Numbered from the stretch's first letter, positions 5,978 to 14,723 are shown. The stretch is 45,364 nucleotides of DNA from SIG578 sp964508295 (GCA_964508295.1 CAZDSQ010000003.1:1-45364), one strand, 5' to 3'. Notes: generated by a model not told the origin, from the letters alone. A program made the numbers and translations.

Positions 5978-6205
5978 ATGGTATTTGAAAAGGTTAGAAG
6001 CATTTTAGCTGAGCTTCTCTCTATCGACGAGGAGAGCATTACTATGGATTCGCTTATCATTGACAATCTCGGAGCTGACTCTCTTGATTTAGTTGACGCT
6101 GTTGTTACAATGAATGACGAGTTCGGCGTTGAAATTCCTGACGACGAGGTTGAAAATCTTCGTTCGGTTGGCGATGTTGTCAAATATATCGAAGCAAATA
6201 TGTAA
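5978..6205 (+). CDS. acpP: Acyl carrier protein
   Basis: A 75-residue acidic four-helix protein that carries acyl chains on 4'-phosphopantetheine in fatty acid synthesis. The attachment motif GADSLDLVD places the modified serine at residue 35. Length and the C-terminal segment VENLRSVGDVVKYIE are typical. It is a single-gene unit with its own promoter and terminator, not embedded in a fab cluster. It could be a second, specialised carrier protein if a fab-linked acpP exists elsewhere in the genome. Confidence 0.92.
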   Translation: MVFEKVRSILAELLSIDEESITMDSLIIDNLGADSLDLVDAVVTMNDEFGVEIPDDEVENLRSVGDVVKYIEANM

Positions 6206-6225
6206 TTTAAGTTTTGCTTGTAAAA

Positions 6226-6263
6226 AAATCGCCGCAGACTTTGTCTGGGGCGATTTCTTTTTT
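6226..6263 (+). terminator. acpP terminator
   Basis: AAATCGCC-G-CAGAC pairs with GTCTG-G-GGCGATTT around a TTT loop (6226-6256) with one G-G mismatch, followed by a T-run. Confidence 0.85.
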
Positions 6264-6286
6264 AGATTTACTTTTAAGGTGATAAA

Positions 6287-6808
6287 ATGAATTTGGCGGC
6301 TTTAATTGTCGGCATAATCGGTGTAGTTCTTTACGTTCTAAGCTACCAGTTTAAAAAAAGAAAAACCATTGTGGCAATGTACTCGGCGGCAAACGTTATG
6401 TATGTTCTGCAGTATCTTCTCCTCGGGGCGTATACGGGAATGGCAATGGACTCGCTCGGCTTTATTTCCTCGCTGCTTGCAAGAAAAAAGCACACGCCAT
6501 TTATGAGAAAGTACTACAAAATTATCGTTTTACTGCTTGACGTTTTAATGGTAACCTCGGGGCTTTTGCTTTATCAAAACCCATTCAGCCTCTTTGCGAT
6601 AGTTGCAATAATCGTTGAGACAACGGCCCTATGGCTTGATAATGAAAAGATCATGCGCCGAGTTGCTATCTGCGCCGCTCCCTTCTGGCTTACATACAAC
6701 ATAGCATTCGGAGCGGTTGGCTCTGCTATCGGAAGTGCGATAAACTTAGTTTCTCTTTCTACTGCCATATTCAGATACGACATACTGAAAAAAGAAAAGG
6801 CAGACTAA
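6287..6808 (+). CDS. YgjV-like inner membrane protein
   Basis: A 173-residue protein with about six hydrophobic helices and short charged loops (FKKRKT, ARKKHTPFMRKYYK), ending in a Lys-rich tail. Pattern and length match the bacterial inner-membrane YgjV (Imp-YgjV) family, whose biochemical role is not established. The ATG follows AAGGTGATAAA. It has no obvious promoter after the acpP terminator, so it may depend on read-through. Its stop overlaps the stop of the convergent DUF2752 gene, leaving no room for a terminator. Confidence 0.75.
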   Translation: MNLAALIVGIIGVVLYVLSYQFKKRKTIVAMYSAANVMYVLQYLLLGAYTGMAMDSLGFISSLLARKKHTPFMRKYYKIIVLLLDVLMVTSGLLLYQNPFSLFAIVAIIVETTALWLDNEKIMRRVAICAAPFWLTYNIAFGAVGSAIGSAINLVSLSTAIFRYDILKKEKAD

Positions 6809-7161
6809 TTTCTGCCTTTAAACAAACCGAAAACTGCACCCACCCCCTGCTCCAGAAGCGAGCGGCGGGTGGTTTTATTTTTATAACGCAAAAGCAAGAC
6901 AAGGCTATCCTCAAGCATTAGAAATATACATATCGGGAAAACGGCGCAGGTGAAAACGCTATTGTACCGGAATGCTGTCGCAAAGTCAAAATGCATAAAG
7001 GCGCAAAAGCCGCGTGTTACTCCGCAGCCAAGGCATTTTAAGCCCGTCATTAAATAGAGCGGGCAAAAACTGTGCTGCTCTATGAGCTTAAGCGGCAGCA
7101 GTGCAAAAGCTATGAGCAGGGCAAAATAAAAAAATGGTCTTTTGCTTAAGATTTTTTTCAT
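6805..7161 (-). CDS. DUF2752 membrane protein
   Basis: A 118-residue membrane protein with three hydrophobic segments. The cysteine-containing signature CPLYLMTGLKCLGCGVTRG followed by an FATAFRYNS segment is diagnostic of DUF2752, a family of unknown function common in Firmicutes and Bacteroidota. I start at ATG 7161, which has GAGG nine bases upstream; a TTG at 7176 would add five residues without a site. It is convergent and overlaps the YgjV-like gene by four bases. Confidence 0.75.
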   Translation of the reverse strand: MKKILSKRPFFYFALLIAFALLPLKLIEQHSFCPLYLMTGLKCLGCGVTRGFCAFMHFDFATAFRYNSVFTCAVFPICIFLMLEDSLVLLLRYKNKTTRRSLLEQGVGAVFGLFKGRN

Positions 7162-7190
7162 TTTTAAGTGCCTCAAATCAAAAGTTTGTA

Positions 7191-7219
7191 TTGAAAAAAA
7201 TTTATATTATTGTTATAAT
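7191..7219 (+). promoter_or_regulatory. Promoter of the zinc-ribbon gene (and probably valS-folC)
   Basis: TTGAAA (7191-7196), a 17-bp spacer and a perfect TATAAT (7214-7219). A second TTGACA-N17-TATAAA at 7258-7286 would start transcription inside the ribosome binding site and is less credible. Confidence 0.7.
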
Positions 7220-7300
7220 ATATTAAAGTATGTCTTTTATTTATATTATCATAAAAATTGACACTTTTCAATCCAAAAAATATAAACGGAGGGATTATAT

Positions 7301-7795
7301 ATGTTTTGTAAAAATTGTGGAACAGAGTTAAAAAATGAGGCGGCTTTCTGCCATAACTGCGGAGTTGCTGTCGCAACGCCAAAAACTGAGCCTGCTCCGT
7401 CAGCAAACACCGCTGAAAACTTCGAGGCAAAGGTCACTTTCGGCGAGCCTGAGGTAAATCCCGTAGAAAATACACAGCCCCTTTATCAGATGCCTCAGTA
7501 CACAACGCCCGTTTCCGAGCCTGAAAATGACAAAAAAGGTTTTTCTATTGCATCTCTCGTTTTGGGAATTTGCAGCTTTCTTCCCTGCTGCTGTGCAAAC
7601 TTTATAACAGCTATTCTCGCTGTTGTTTTTGGAATTATCGGCATAAAATCCTCTAACAAAAACTTTTCTGTTATCGGAATTATTCTTGCCGCAGTTGCAT
7701 TTGTACTCTATATTATTGTTTTTGTTTTGTATGCATTTCTTTTAGACACATCTGCAGGATACTCATCTTTCTTTGATGAATATATGTATTATTAA
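7301..7795 (+). CDS. Zinc-ribbon membrane protein (DUF4190-like)
   Basis: A 164-residue protein. Residues 3-20 form a zinc ribbon (CKNCGTELKNEAAFCHNCG, two CxxC knuckles). A Pro/Glu-rich linker follows to about residue 75. Two hydrophobic segments (about 80-110 and 120-150) carry a CCC-containing turn, as in DUF4190-type proteins. The ribbon would face the cytoplasm. GGAGGG precedes the ATG. It lies 39 bp upstream of valS with no terminator between, so the two are probably co-transcribed. Function unknown. Confidence 0.7.
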   Translation: MFCKNCGTELKNEAAFCHNCGVAVATPKTEPAPSANTAENFEAKVTFGEPEVNPVENTQPLYQMPQYTTPVSEPENDKKGFSIASLVLGICSFLPCCCANFITAILAVVFGIIGIKSSNKNFSVIGIILAAVAFVLYIIVFVLYAFLLDTSAGYSSFFDEYMYY

Positions 7796-7834
7796 TTCAA
7801 AATCTAAGATTACAAACGGAAGGAATTTTTCACT

Positions 7835-10468
7835 GTGAACAAGGAACTCTCAAAGGTTTATGACCCTAAGTCAGTTGAGTCAAAAATATATGACTACTGG
7901 ATAAAAGGCGGTTATTTCCATACCAAAATCGACAAAACCAAAAAACCATACACCATAGTTATGCCGCCGCCTAACATTACCGGTCAGCTTCATATGGGTC
8001 ACGCTCTGGACAACACCCTGCAGGACATTTTGATTCGTTTCCGCAGGATGCAGGGCTACTGCGCTCTGTGGGTTCCCGGAACTGATCACGCTTCTATCGC
8101 AACCGAGGCTAAGATAGTTGAGGCTATGCGTAAAGAGGGTCTTACCAAGGAAGGCATCGGTCGCGAGGAATTCTTAAAGCGCGCTTGGGACTGGAAAAAG
8201 ACCTACGGCGGCAGAATTACCGAGCAGCTTAGGCGCATCGGCTCCTCTTGCGACTGGGACAGAGAACGCTTTACTATGGACGAGGGCTGCAGCGAGGCAG
8301 TTAAAGAGGTTTTTGTAAGGCTTTACGAAAAAGGCCTTATCTACAGAGGTGAGCGCATCATCAACTGGTGCCCCCACTGCAAGACATCTATTTCTGACGC
8401 CGAGGTCGAGTACGAAAATCAGGCAGGTCATTTTTGGCATCTGCGCTATCCCCTTTCAGATGGAAGCGGATACATCGAGCTTGCCACGACCCGCCCCGAA
8501 ACCATGCTGGGCGATACCGCAGTTGCAGTTAATCCCAGCGACGAGAGATATACTGCTCTTGTAGGCAAAACCGTTATTCTCCCTCTTGTTAACAGAGAAA
8601 TTCCCATTATTGCGGATGATTATGTTGAGAAGGATTTTGGAACGGGTGTAGTTAAGATCACCCCCGCTCACGACCCCAACGACTTTGAAGTAGGTCTTCG
8701 CCACAACCTCGAGGTCATAAATCTTATGACCGAAGATGCCCACATGAACGAAAAGTGCGGCAAGTACGCGGGAATGGACAGATACGAGGCAAGAAAGGCC
8801 ATCGTTGCTGATCTTGACGCAGGCGGATACCTCGTTTACACCGAGGACTACGAGCACAACGTCGGCAACTGCTACCGCTGCCACCAGACTGTTGAACCCC
8901 GTGTTTCAAAGCAGTGGTTTGTTAAGATGCAGCCTCTTGCAGAGCCTGCAATCGAAGCCGTTAAAAATGGCACTACCTCATTTATCCCCGACAGATTTTC
9001 TAAAATATACTATCACTGGATGGAAAACATCAAAGACTGGTGCATTTCCCGTCAGCTCTGGTGGGGACACAGAATTCCCGCCTGGTACTGCGACGAGTGC
9101 GGCGAGGTTATCGTTTCTAAGGACGAGCCGACCGTTTGCCCACACTGTCAGAGCAAAAAACTCACTCAGGACCCCGACACCCTTGACACCTGGTTCTCCT
9201 CTGCTCTCTGGCCCTTCTCAACTTTAGGCTGGCCTAACAAGACTGAGGATCTTGACTATTTCTATCCCACAAACACACTTGTAACGGGATACGACATTAT
9301 ATTCTTCTGGGTTGCCAGAATGATCTTCTCGGCCATAGAGAACATGGGCTCTGCCCCCTTTGACACAGTTTTCATTCACGGAATTATCCGCGACGAGCTG
9401 GGAAGAAAAATGTCCAAGTCGCTCGGAAACGGAATTGATCCCATCGAGGTTATCGACGAATACGGTGCCGATGCTCTGCGCTTTATGCTTGCAACCGGTA
9501 ACAGCCCAGGAAACGATATGCGCTTCAGCTATGACAAGGTTAAGGCAAGCCGCAACTTTGCAAACAAGCTGTGGAACGCTTCCCGTTTCATTATGATGAA
9601 TCTCTCTGACGAGATCACCGACGCTTCGCTTCCCGAAACCCTTACCATTGAGGACAAGTGGGTAGTTACCAAGTTTAACCGCCTTACCGCAGAGGTTACC
9701 GAAAACCTTGAGAAATTCGAGCTTGGCGTTGCAGTTTCTAAGCTTTACGACTTTATTTGGGATGTTATGTGCGACTGGTACATTGAGCTTACCAAACCCC
9801 GCCTTAACGCAGGCGGCGAGGACAGCATAAGAGCGCAGAAGGTTCTTATGTATATAATGAACGGCTCGCTCTCGCTGCTCCATCCCTTTATGCCCTTTAT
9901 TACAGAGGAAATTTGGCAAGCGCTCCCCCACGGCGACGGTGAGACCCTTATGCTTGCCCCCTATCCCAAGTATGACAGCGCTCTTGACTTCCCCGAGGAA
10001 GCCGACGAGTTTGAAAAGATTATGGATGTTATCAAAGCCATCCGTAACCGCCGCAGCGAGATGAACGTTCCCCCTTCAAAGAAGGCAAAGGTTTACATTG
10101 AGTGCGACTGCGCTGACACCTTTGGGCAGGGCGTTACCTTTATTGAAAAGCTCGCCTTTGCATCTGAGGTTGAGATTGCCGAGAGCTTTAATCTTCCCAA
10201 CGCAACTCAGGTTATCACAAACAGCGCCAGAGTTTACATTCCCACAGAGGAGCTTGTAGACTTTGAGAAGGAGCTTGAACGTTTAAACCGCGAGCTTAAA
10301 GCCTGCCAGAAGGACTACGATGTTTTAAATAACAAGCTTTCTAACGAGAACTTTGTAAGCCGCGCTCCCGCCGCAGTTGTTGAGGCTGAGAGACAGAAGC
10401 TTGCAAAGAGCTTAGAGAGGCTCGAGAAGGTAAAAGAAAGTATCGCAAAAATCACTAAGGACAGATAA
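7835..10468 (+). CDS. valS: Valyl-tRNA synthetase
   Basis: An 877-residue class I synthetase that charges tRNA-Val. The HIGH signature is HMGH (residues 53-56) and KMSKS occupies about 525-529. An editing domain (CP1) lies between them with TTRPETMLGDTAVAVNP. Zinc-knuckle cysteines occur at CPHCKTSIS and CDECGEV...CPHC. The C-terminal coiled-coil arm typical of ValRS covers about 810-877. The GTG start at 7835 follows GGAAGGA. Many clostridial valS genes have a T-box leader. Only 39 bp separate it from the preceding gene here, so I see none. Confidence 0.97.
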   Translation: MNKELSKVYDPKSVESKIYDYWIKGGYFHTKIDKTKKPYTIVMPPPNITGQLHMGHALDNTLQDILIRFRRMQGYCALWVPGTDHASIATEAKIVEAMRKEGLTKEGIGREEFLKRAWDWKKTYGGRITEQLRRIGSSCDWDRERFTMDEGCSEAVKEVFVRLYEKGLIYRGERIINWCPHCKTSISDAEVEYENQAGHFWHLRYPLSDGSGYIELATTRPETMLGDTAVAVNPSDERYTALVGKTVILPLVNREIPIIADDYVEKDFGTGVVKITPAHDPNDFEVGLRHNLEVINLMTEDAHMNEKCGKYAGMDRYEARKAIVADLDAGGYLVYTEDYEHNVGNCYRCHQTVEPRVSKQWFVKMQPLAEPAIEAVKNGTTSFIPDRFSKIYYHWMENIKDWCISRQLWWGHRIPAWYCDECGEVIVSKDEPTVCPHCQSKKLTQDPDTLDTWFSSALWPFSTLGWPNKTEDLDYFYPTNTLVTGYDIIFFWVARMIFSAIENMGSAPFDTVFIHGIIRDELGRKMSKSLGNGIDPIEVIDEYGADALRFMLATGNSPGNDMRFSYDKVKASRNFANKLWNASRFIMMNLSDEITDASLPETLTIEDKWVVTKFNRLTAEVTENLEKFELGVAVSKLYDFIWDVMCDWYIELTKPRLNAGGEDSIRAQKVLMYIMNGSLSLLHPFMPFITEEIWQALPHGDGETLMLAPYPKYDSALDFPEEADEFEKIMDVIKAIRNRRSEMNVPPSKKAKVYIECDCADTFGQGVTFIEKLAFASEVEIAESFNLPNATQVITNSARVYIPTEELVDFEKELERLNRELKACQKDYDVLNNKLSNENFVSRAPAAVVEAERQKLAKSLERLEKVKESIAKITKDR

Positions 10469-10469
10469 G

Positions 10470-11744
10470 ATGGATTACGCTAAGGCTTTAGATTATATTC
10501 ATTCATTATCAAAGTTTGGCTCCAAGCCGGGACTCGACAGAGTTTCCCGGCTTGTTTCTCTTGCAGGAAACCCTCAGAAAGACCTTAAATTCATTCACAT
10601 TGCAGGCACCAGCGGAAAAGGCTCGACTGCTTCATTTTGTGCATCAATTTTAAAAGAGGCAGGACTCAAAGTAGGGCTTTACACCTCGCCTTATATAGTT
10701 GATTTCCGCGAGCGGTTTCAAATTAACGGAGAGGTTATAGACAAGGCTGAGTTTTGTACACTTGTAGAGCGTCTTATCCCATTGGTTGAGGAAATTAACC
10801 GCGACAGTCAGGTCATAACCGAGTTTGAGTTCAACACAGCCTTAGGTTTTCTTTGGTTTAAAAGACAGAAATGTGATATTGTTGTTTTAGAGGTTGGAAT
10901 GGGCGGCAGGTTTGATGCCACCAACATAATAGAAAATCCGCTTGTTTCGGCCATAACCTCAATAGGTCTTGACCACACCGATTACCTCGGCGACAGCATT
11001 GACAAGATTGCATTTGAAAAGTGCGGAATTATCAAAAACGGATGTCCTACTGTTTGCTATCCTATGCAAAAGGTGCAGGCGAAGCAGGTTATTTCAGAGA
11101 TTTGCAAAGAGCAAAATTCCGCTCTCACCATTCCCTCTCTTGACAGTTTAACAGATGTCAGGCTTTCAATCGGCTCGTCGCAGTTTAACTACGAGAATGA
11201 GGGCTACACCGTTAATATGGCAGGCGAGCATCAGATATACAACGCTATTACCGCCATTTCTGCTGTAAAACAGCTTACAGCTTACGGGATAAACATTCCC
11301 AATGAGTGCATCAAACGCGGCATTTCTGCCGTTTTATGCCCCGCAAGGCTTGAGGTTATAAGCGAAAAGCCGCTTGTTATCATAGACGGCGCTCACAATG
11401 CCGACAAAGTAAAAGCCCTTTACAGTTACGCAAAACAGTTTTCGGGCAAAATCGTTTCAGTCTGCGGAATGCTTCGCGACAAGGACTACACCTCTGCCGC
11501 AGAGATAATTGCCCCGCTATGCAAAAGCATAGTTACAGTAACTCCCGAAAACCCACGCGCACTTTCTGCTGAGGAACTTCGGGACACTTTATCTAAGTAC
11601 TGCTTAGACTGCACCGCTGCCCCATCGGTTTCGGATGGCGCAAAGCTTGCCTTTAGCAAACTTTGCGAAGGTGACGTTCTTCTATGCTGGGGCTCGCTTT
11701 ACATTGCAGGTAAGGTACGCCAAACAATTTTATCAATTATTTAG
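10470..11744 (+). CDS. folC: Folylpolyglutamate synthase / dihydrofolate synthase
   Basis: A 424-residue Mur-ligase-family enzyme that adds glutamate to folates and probably to dihydropteroate. The ATP P-loop is GTSGKGSTASF (from residue 46). DFRERFQINGE and GMGGRFDATN are FolC signatures, and IIDGAHNADK is the C-terminal domain motif. The ATG lies one base after the valS stop, so translation is probably coupled. The valS-folC order is common in Firmicutes. A strong terminator follows. Confidence 0.95.
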   Translation: MDYAKALDYIHSLSKFGSKPGLDRVSRLVSLAGNPQKDLKFIHIAGTSGKGSTASFCASILKEAGLKVGLYTSPYIVDFRERFQINGEVIDKAEFCTLVERLIPLVEEINRDSQVITEFEFNTALGFLWFKRQKCDIVVLEVGMGGRFDATNIIENPLVSAITSIGLDHTDYLGDSIDKIAFEKCGIIKNGCPTVCYPMQKVQAKQVISEICKEQNSALTIPSLDSLTDVRLSIGSSQFNYENEGYTVNMAGEHQIYNAITAISAVKQLTAYGINIPNECIKRGISAVLCPARLEVISEKPLVIIDGAHNADKVKALYSYAKQFSGKIVSVCGMLRDKDYTSAAEIIAPLCKSIVTVTPENPRALSAEELRDTLSKYCLDCTAAPSVSDGAKLAFSKLCEGDVLLCWGSLYIAGKVRQTILSII

Positions 11745-11779
11745 TTTTTCAGCGCGTTTTGACAATTTTTTTAAAGAGT

Positions 11780-11818
11780 AGCCGCTATCCTTTTATTTAA
11801 AAGGATAGCGGCTTTTTT
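11780..11818 (+). terminator. folC terminator
   Basis: A perfect 15-bp stem, AGCCGCTATCCTTTT (11780-11794) with AAAAGGATAGCGGCT (11799-11813), then six T. It ends only 13 bases before the spoIIAA ribosome binding site, so the spoIIA promoter must overlap it or lie upstream. I see no convincing sigma-H or sigma-A promoter here. Confidence 0.92.
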
Positions 11819-11843
11819 GCTGCAAAAAACGGAGGTGCTTAAT

Positions 11844-12176
11844 ATGCCGGCGAAGATAACTCAAGATGAGGACAAGCTGACAGTTTTTCTATCGGGCGAA
11901 ATCGACCACCATAGCTGTGTGCAAATCAGAGAGCAGGCTGACACAGAAATTATGAAAATCCATCCAAAAGAGGTGGTTTTGGATTTTAAGGACGTTACAT
12001 TTATGGACAGCTCGGGAATCGGGCTTGTTATGGGTCGATACCGACTCGCAAGCTCGTACGGCGCCGTTGTTACAATAACCGAAGCGTCCGCCTATTTAAA
12101 GCGGGTTATGCGCATTGCAGGGCTTGACTCGATTGTAAACATAAAGCAAACAGCTTCTAAGGAGGAGTTAAATTGA
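11844..12176 (+). CDS. spoIIAA: Anti-sigma-F factor antagonist
   Basis: A 110-residue STAS-domain protein that releases sigma-F by binding SpoIIAB in the forespore. The segment FMDSSGIGLVMGRY contains the regulatory serine, probably Ser57 (equivalent to Ser58 of Bacillus), which SpoIIAB phosphorylates and SpoIIE dephosphorylates. The ATG at 11844 has GGAGGTG seven bases upstream. An upstream in-frame start at 11817 lies in the terminator and is rejected. The stop overlaps the spoIIAB start. Confidence 0.95.
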   Translation: MPAKITQDEDKLTVFLSGEIDHHSCVQIREQADTEIMKIHPKEVVLDFKDVTFMDSSGIGLVMGRYRLASSYGAVVTITEASAYLKRVMRIAGLDSIVNIKQTASKEELN

Positions 12177-12616
12177 AAAGCGAAAATCAAATGAAGGTAA
12201 GCTTTCAGAGCTTATCGGTAAACGAGGGATTTGCAAGGGTTGCGGTTGCGTCCTTTATATCATCTCTTGATCCTACCGCCGCCGAGATCGCGGACATAAA
12301 AACCGCCGTTTCCGAGGCGGTTACAAACTGCATTGTTCACGCCTACAGAGATACTATCGGCACAATAACGATACATACAAAAATTTACCCTAACAGGCGG
12401 GTTGTGGTTATGATAAAGGACAAGGGTTGCGGCATTGAGGACATTGAAAAGGCCATCGAACCTCTTTTCACCACCCTGCCCGACGAGGAGCGCTCGGGGC
12501 TTGGTTTCTCAGTTATGCAGAGCTTTACCGACAAGATGAGGGTGCGTTCCAAGGTTGGCAAAGGGACAAGCGTTGTGCTCGAAAAGATCCTTTCGAAAAA
12601 AGCTGAGCGCAGATGA
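12173..12616 (+). CDS. spoIIAB: Anti-sigma-F factor, serine kinase
   Basis: A 147-residue GHKL-family kinase and anti-sigma factor that holds sigma-F inactive and phosphorylates SpoIIAA. The ATP-site motifs are SEAVTNCIVHAY (N box), IKDKGCGIED (G1) and ERSGLGFSVM (G2). The start is TTG 12173, overlapping the spoIIAA stop as TTGA with GGAGG upstream. The resulting N-terminus (MKSENQMKVSFQSLSVNEG) aligns with known SpoIIAB. It overlaps sigF by four bases. Confidence 0.95.
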   Translation: MKSENQMKVSFQSLSVNEGFARVAVASFISSLDPTAAEIADIKTAVSEAVTNCIVHAYRDTIGTITIHTKIYPNRRVVVMIKDKGCGIEDIEKAIEPLFTTLPDEERSGLGFSVMQSFTDKMRVRSKVGKGTSVVLEKILSKKAERR

Positions 12617-13284
12617 ACAGCACATTATCACTATCGCGAGATGAAGCAATTAGCCAAAACATAGGTCTTGTTCACTCCTGCGCTCACCGTTTCAAAGGGC
12701 GCGGAATCGAGTACGACGACCTTTTTCAAGCGGGCTGTATGGGGCTTGTAAAGGCTTATGATGCCTTTGACTTTGACAGGGGTGTAAAGTTCTCTACCTA
12801 TGCGGTGCCGGTCATTCTCGGCGAAATAAAAAGGCTGTTTCGTGACGGCGGCAGCATAAAAATGAGCCGCTCTCTCAAGGAACTCTCACTAAAAGTCACC
12901 AAAGCAAGAGAACGGCTGACGCTAAAACTCGGCAGCGAGCCTACAGTTTCACAGATTGCAGAGGAGCTTAATATCACGCCTGCCGAGGCAGCAGAGGCGC
13001 TCTCAGCCTCTCACCTTCCCCTATCTCTCACCGAAAGCGATGAGGAAGGCGGCGGGCAGATCGACATCGTTATACCCTCTGAGGAAGAACGAATCACAAA
13101 TCTTCGTTCGCTTTCGCAGATTATGTCCAAAATGGCCGACGACGACAAAAGGCTTATAGTTTTGCGCTATTTTAAAAACAAGACCCAGACCGAAACAGCG
13201 CGGGAGCTTAATATGACTCAGGTGCAGGTTTCCCGCCGAGAGAAAAAGCTCCTCGCCGCAATGAGAGAAAAAATGCTGTTATAA
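12613..13284 (+). CDS. sigF: RNA polymerase sigma-F factor
   Basis: A 223-residue sigma-70-family factor, the first forespore-specific sigma factor. Region 2 contains DDLFQAGCMGLVKAYDAFDFDRGVKFSTYA in segments typical of SigF/SigG. Region 3 has MSRSLKELS and region 4 ends in the HTH NMTQVQVSRREKK. It is the third gene of the coupled spoIIA operon and overlaps spoIIAB by four bases. A terminator follows. Its protein activity is set by SpoIIAA/AB. Confidence 0.96.
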   Translation: MNSTLSLSRDEAISQNIGLVHSCAHRFKGRGIEYDDLFQAGCMGLVKAYDAFDFDRGVKFSTYAVPVILGEIKRLFRDGGSIKMSRSLKELSLKVTKARERLTLKLGSEPTVSQIAEELNITPAEAAEALSASHLPLSLTESDEEGGGQIDIVIPSEEERITNLRSLSQIMSKMADDDKRLIVLRYFKNKTQTETARELNMTQVQVSRREKKLLAAMREKMLL

Positions 13285-13301
13285 TCCCCTCAAATTTATA
13301 G

Positions 13302-13341
13302 AAAATCCTTGATAAGTCTCTTTATCAAGGATTTTATTTTG
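13302..13341 (+). terminator. spoIIA operon terminator
   Basis: AAAATCCTTGATAA (13302-13315) pairs with TTATCAAGGATTTT (13322-13335), then ATTTTG. Phage-derived coding sequence starts immediately after it. Confidence 0.85.
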
Positions 13342-13342
13342 C

Positions 13343-14530
13343 TTGGAGCTTTCAGCACACGCCATCTGTGCGCCGGATCACCTTGCTGTCCAGGGCAGAC
13401 AATTCAGCAATGATGAGTTTGACAAGATGCAGAACGGTCTCGATTTTGAGGACGTGAACGGCAATGAATACAAAGGATTCCCACGTCCTATCGGGCAATG
13501 GAACTGCCGGCACGTTAAATTCCCCATCATCGTTGGCATATCCAAGCCGGCACACACCGACGAGGAGCTTAAAGCCTATGCCGAGAACAGCCGGGAGAAG
13601 TACAGCCTTACTCAGCAGCAGCGGGCAATGGAAACTAAACTCCGCCAGCTTAAAACTGAGCGCCTTGCCGCATCGGCCGCAGGTGATGAGCTCGAGGCCA
13701 AGAGGATCCAAAAGAAAATCAATGAGCGGCAGGCCGAATATCGTCAGTTCTCCGCAAAGAACAACCTGCTTTACGATACCCGCCGGGCAAGCGTTGAGGG
13801 TTATCGAAGAATTGCCGTAGATAAATCCACCTATATAAAAGGCAATTTACCGAGGAATTACAAAGATGAACGAAATCCCGGAGAAAGAATAAGTCGTGAA
13901 TCATTAAACGAGGTTATGAACTTTGCAAAAGAAAAAGGGGTTCGCATTGGCTCCCCAGGCGAGCCCTTAGGCGGATTTGAAAAATACAGAGGCGATGTTG
14001 AAGTACTAAAAGAAATGATTAGTGAACTCTCGACACAACAAGCAAGCGACTTGTTTGTCAAAAGCGGTTCTAAAAATCCTATTCTTTGGTATGACAATGT
14101 GCGAGATGATCACGATTTAAGCAAAATCGATATCAATGCTTTTGCTCAGACTAATGGAAGAAATATCACATTGAACAAGTTCATGTTCGACGACAGCAAA
14201 TATTTGTTAAACGAATATTCAAAAGCAGAACAAAGCGGGCACTTCGTGAAAGGTTCAAGTTATAAAAATATAATTTCTCACGAGGTTGGGCACATTATCA
14301 ATAAAAACAGTCAGTCTTTGTATATAAAATCGCTCGTATGCCTTGAAACCCAGTCTAAGATTATCGGAATATCATTAAAAGATTACATACAGGAAAACAT
14401 TTCTATGTATGCAGCTTATCAAAACAACGATTTAGCGCACCCAGAGCTTATATCTGAAATAAATTCGCTATTGCAATGCAACAAAAACAGTGATATAATT
14501 AAACTACTAAAACAAGGAGGTGTACTATAG
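13343..14530 (+). pseudogene. 5'-truncated phage minor capsid protein with zincin-like C-terminal domain
   Basis: 395 codons are open. Residues 1-155 match the C-terminal part of phage minor capsid protein 2 / MuF-like head proteins (SAHAICAPDHLAVQGRQF, then QWNCRHVKFPIIVG, then an Arg/Lys/Glu-rich helix ending DTRRASVEGYR). The large N-terminal portion is absent: the frame begins right after the sigF terminator. Residues about 160-395 form a different domain with a metallopeptidase motif HEVGH (313-317) and a possible third ligand in YIQENISMYAAY (Glu351). Head proteins of this type often carry variable toxin-like C-termini. Base composition turns AT-rich near the domain junction. A TTG at 13343 is preceded by AAGGA, so some product is possible. 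Confidence 0.7.
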
Positions 14531-14689
14531 ATGCGATACGACAAGGATTATTTTTTCTTTGCGCCTCATTCAGAATGGTACACAGTCGAAAAAGGCAAAG
14601 GATATGTACCAACAGACAAAGCGCCTCCTGAAGCTGTGGAGGCTATGAAACGTGTAAACGAACGTGGTAAAAAAGGCTTAGAGGTATAA
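14531..14689 (+). CDS. Small phage-type protein after the capsid-zincin gene (possible partner or immunity protein)
   Basis: A 52-residue frame starting one base after the preceding stop, with AAGGAGGTG ten bases upstream of its ATG. The sequence is acidic-aromatic at the N-terminus (MRYDKDYFFFAPHSEWYTVE), then YVPTDKAPPEAVEAMKRVNERG. I recall similar short proteins beside clostridial head genes but cannot name a family. Its position directly after a toxin-like C-terminal domain also fits an immunity protein. Both readings are open. A strong terminator follows, so the pair forms a transcription unit end. Confidence 0.7.
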   Translation: MRYDKDYFFFAPHSEWYTVEKGKGYVPTDKAPPEAVEAMKRVNERGKKGLEV

Positions 14690-14694
14690 CATAC

Positions 14695-14723
14695 ATCCGC
14701 TCTCTTAGGAGGGCGGATTTTTT
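14695..14723 (+). terminator. Terminator after the 52-residue phage-type gene
   Basis: ATCCGCTCTC (14695-14704) pairs with GAGGGCGGAT and one more G (14709-14718), a 10-bp stem with one T-G pair and loop TTAG, followed by TTTTT. Confidence 0.85.

Noticed and set aside
7258..7286. Second promoter TTGACA-N17-TATAAA before the zinc-ribbon gene
   Set aside because: The start site would fall inside the GGAGGG ribosome binding site, giving an untranslatable leader. The upstream promoter at 7191-7219 fits better.
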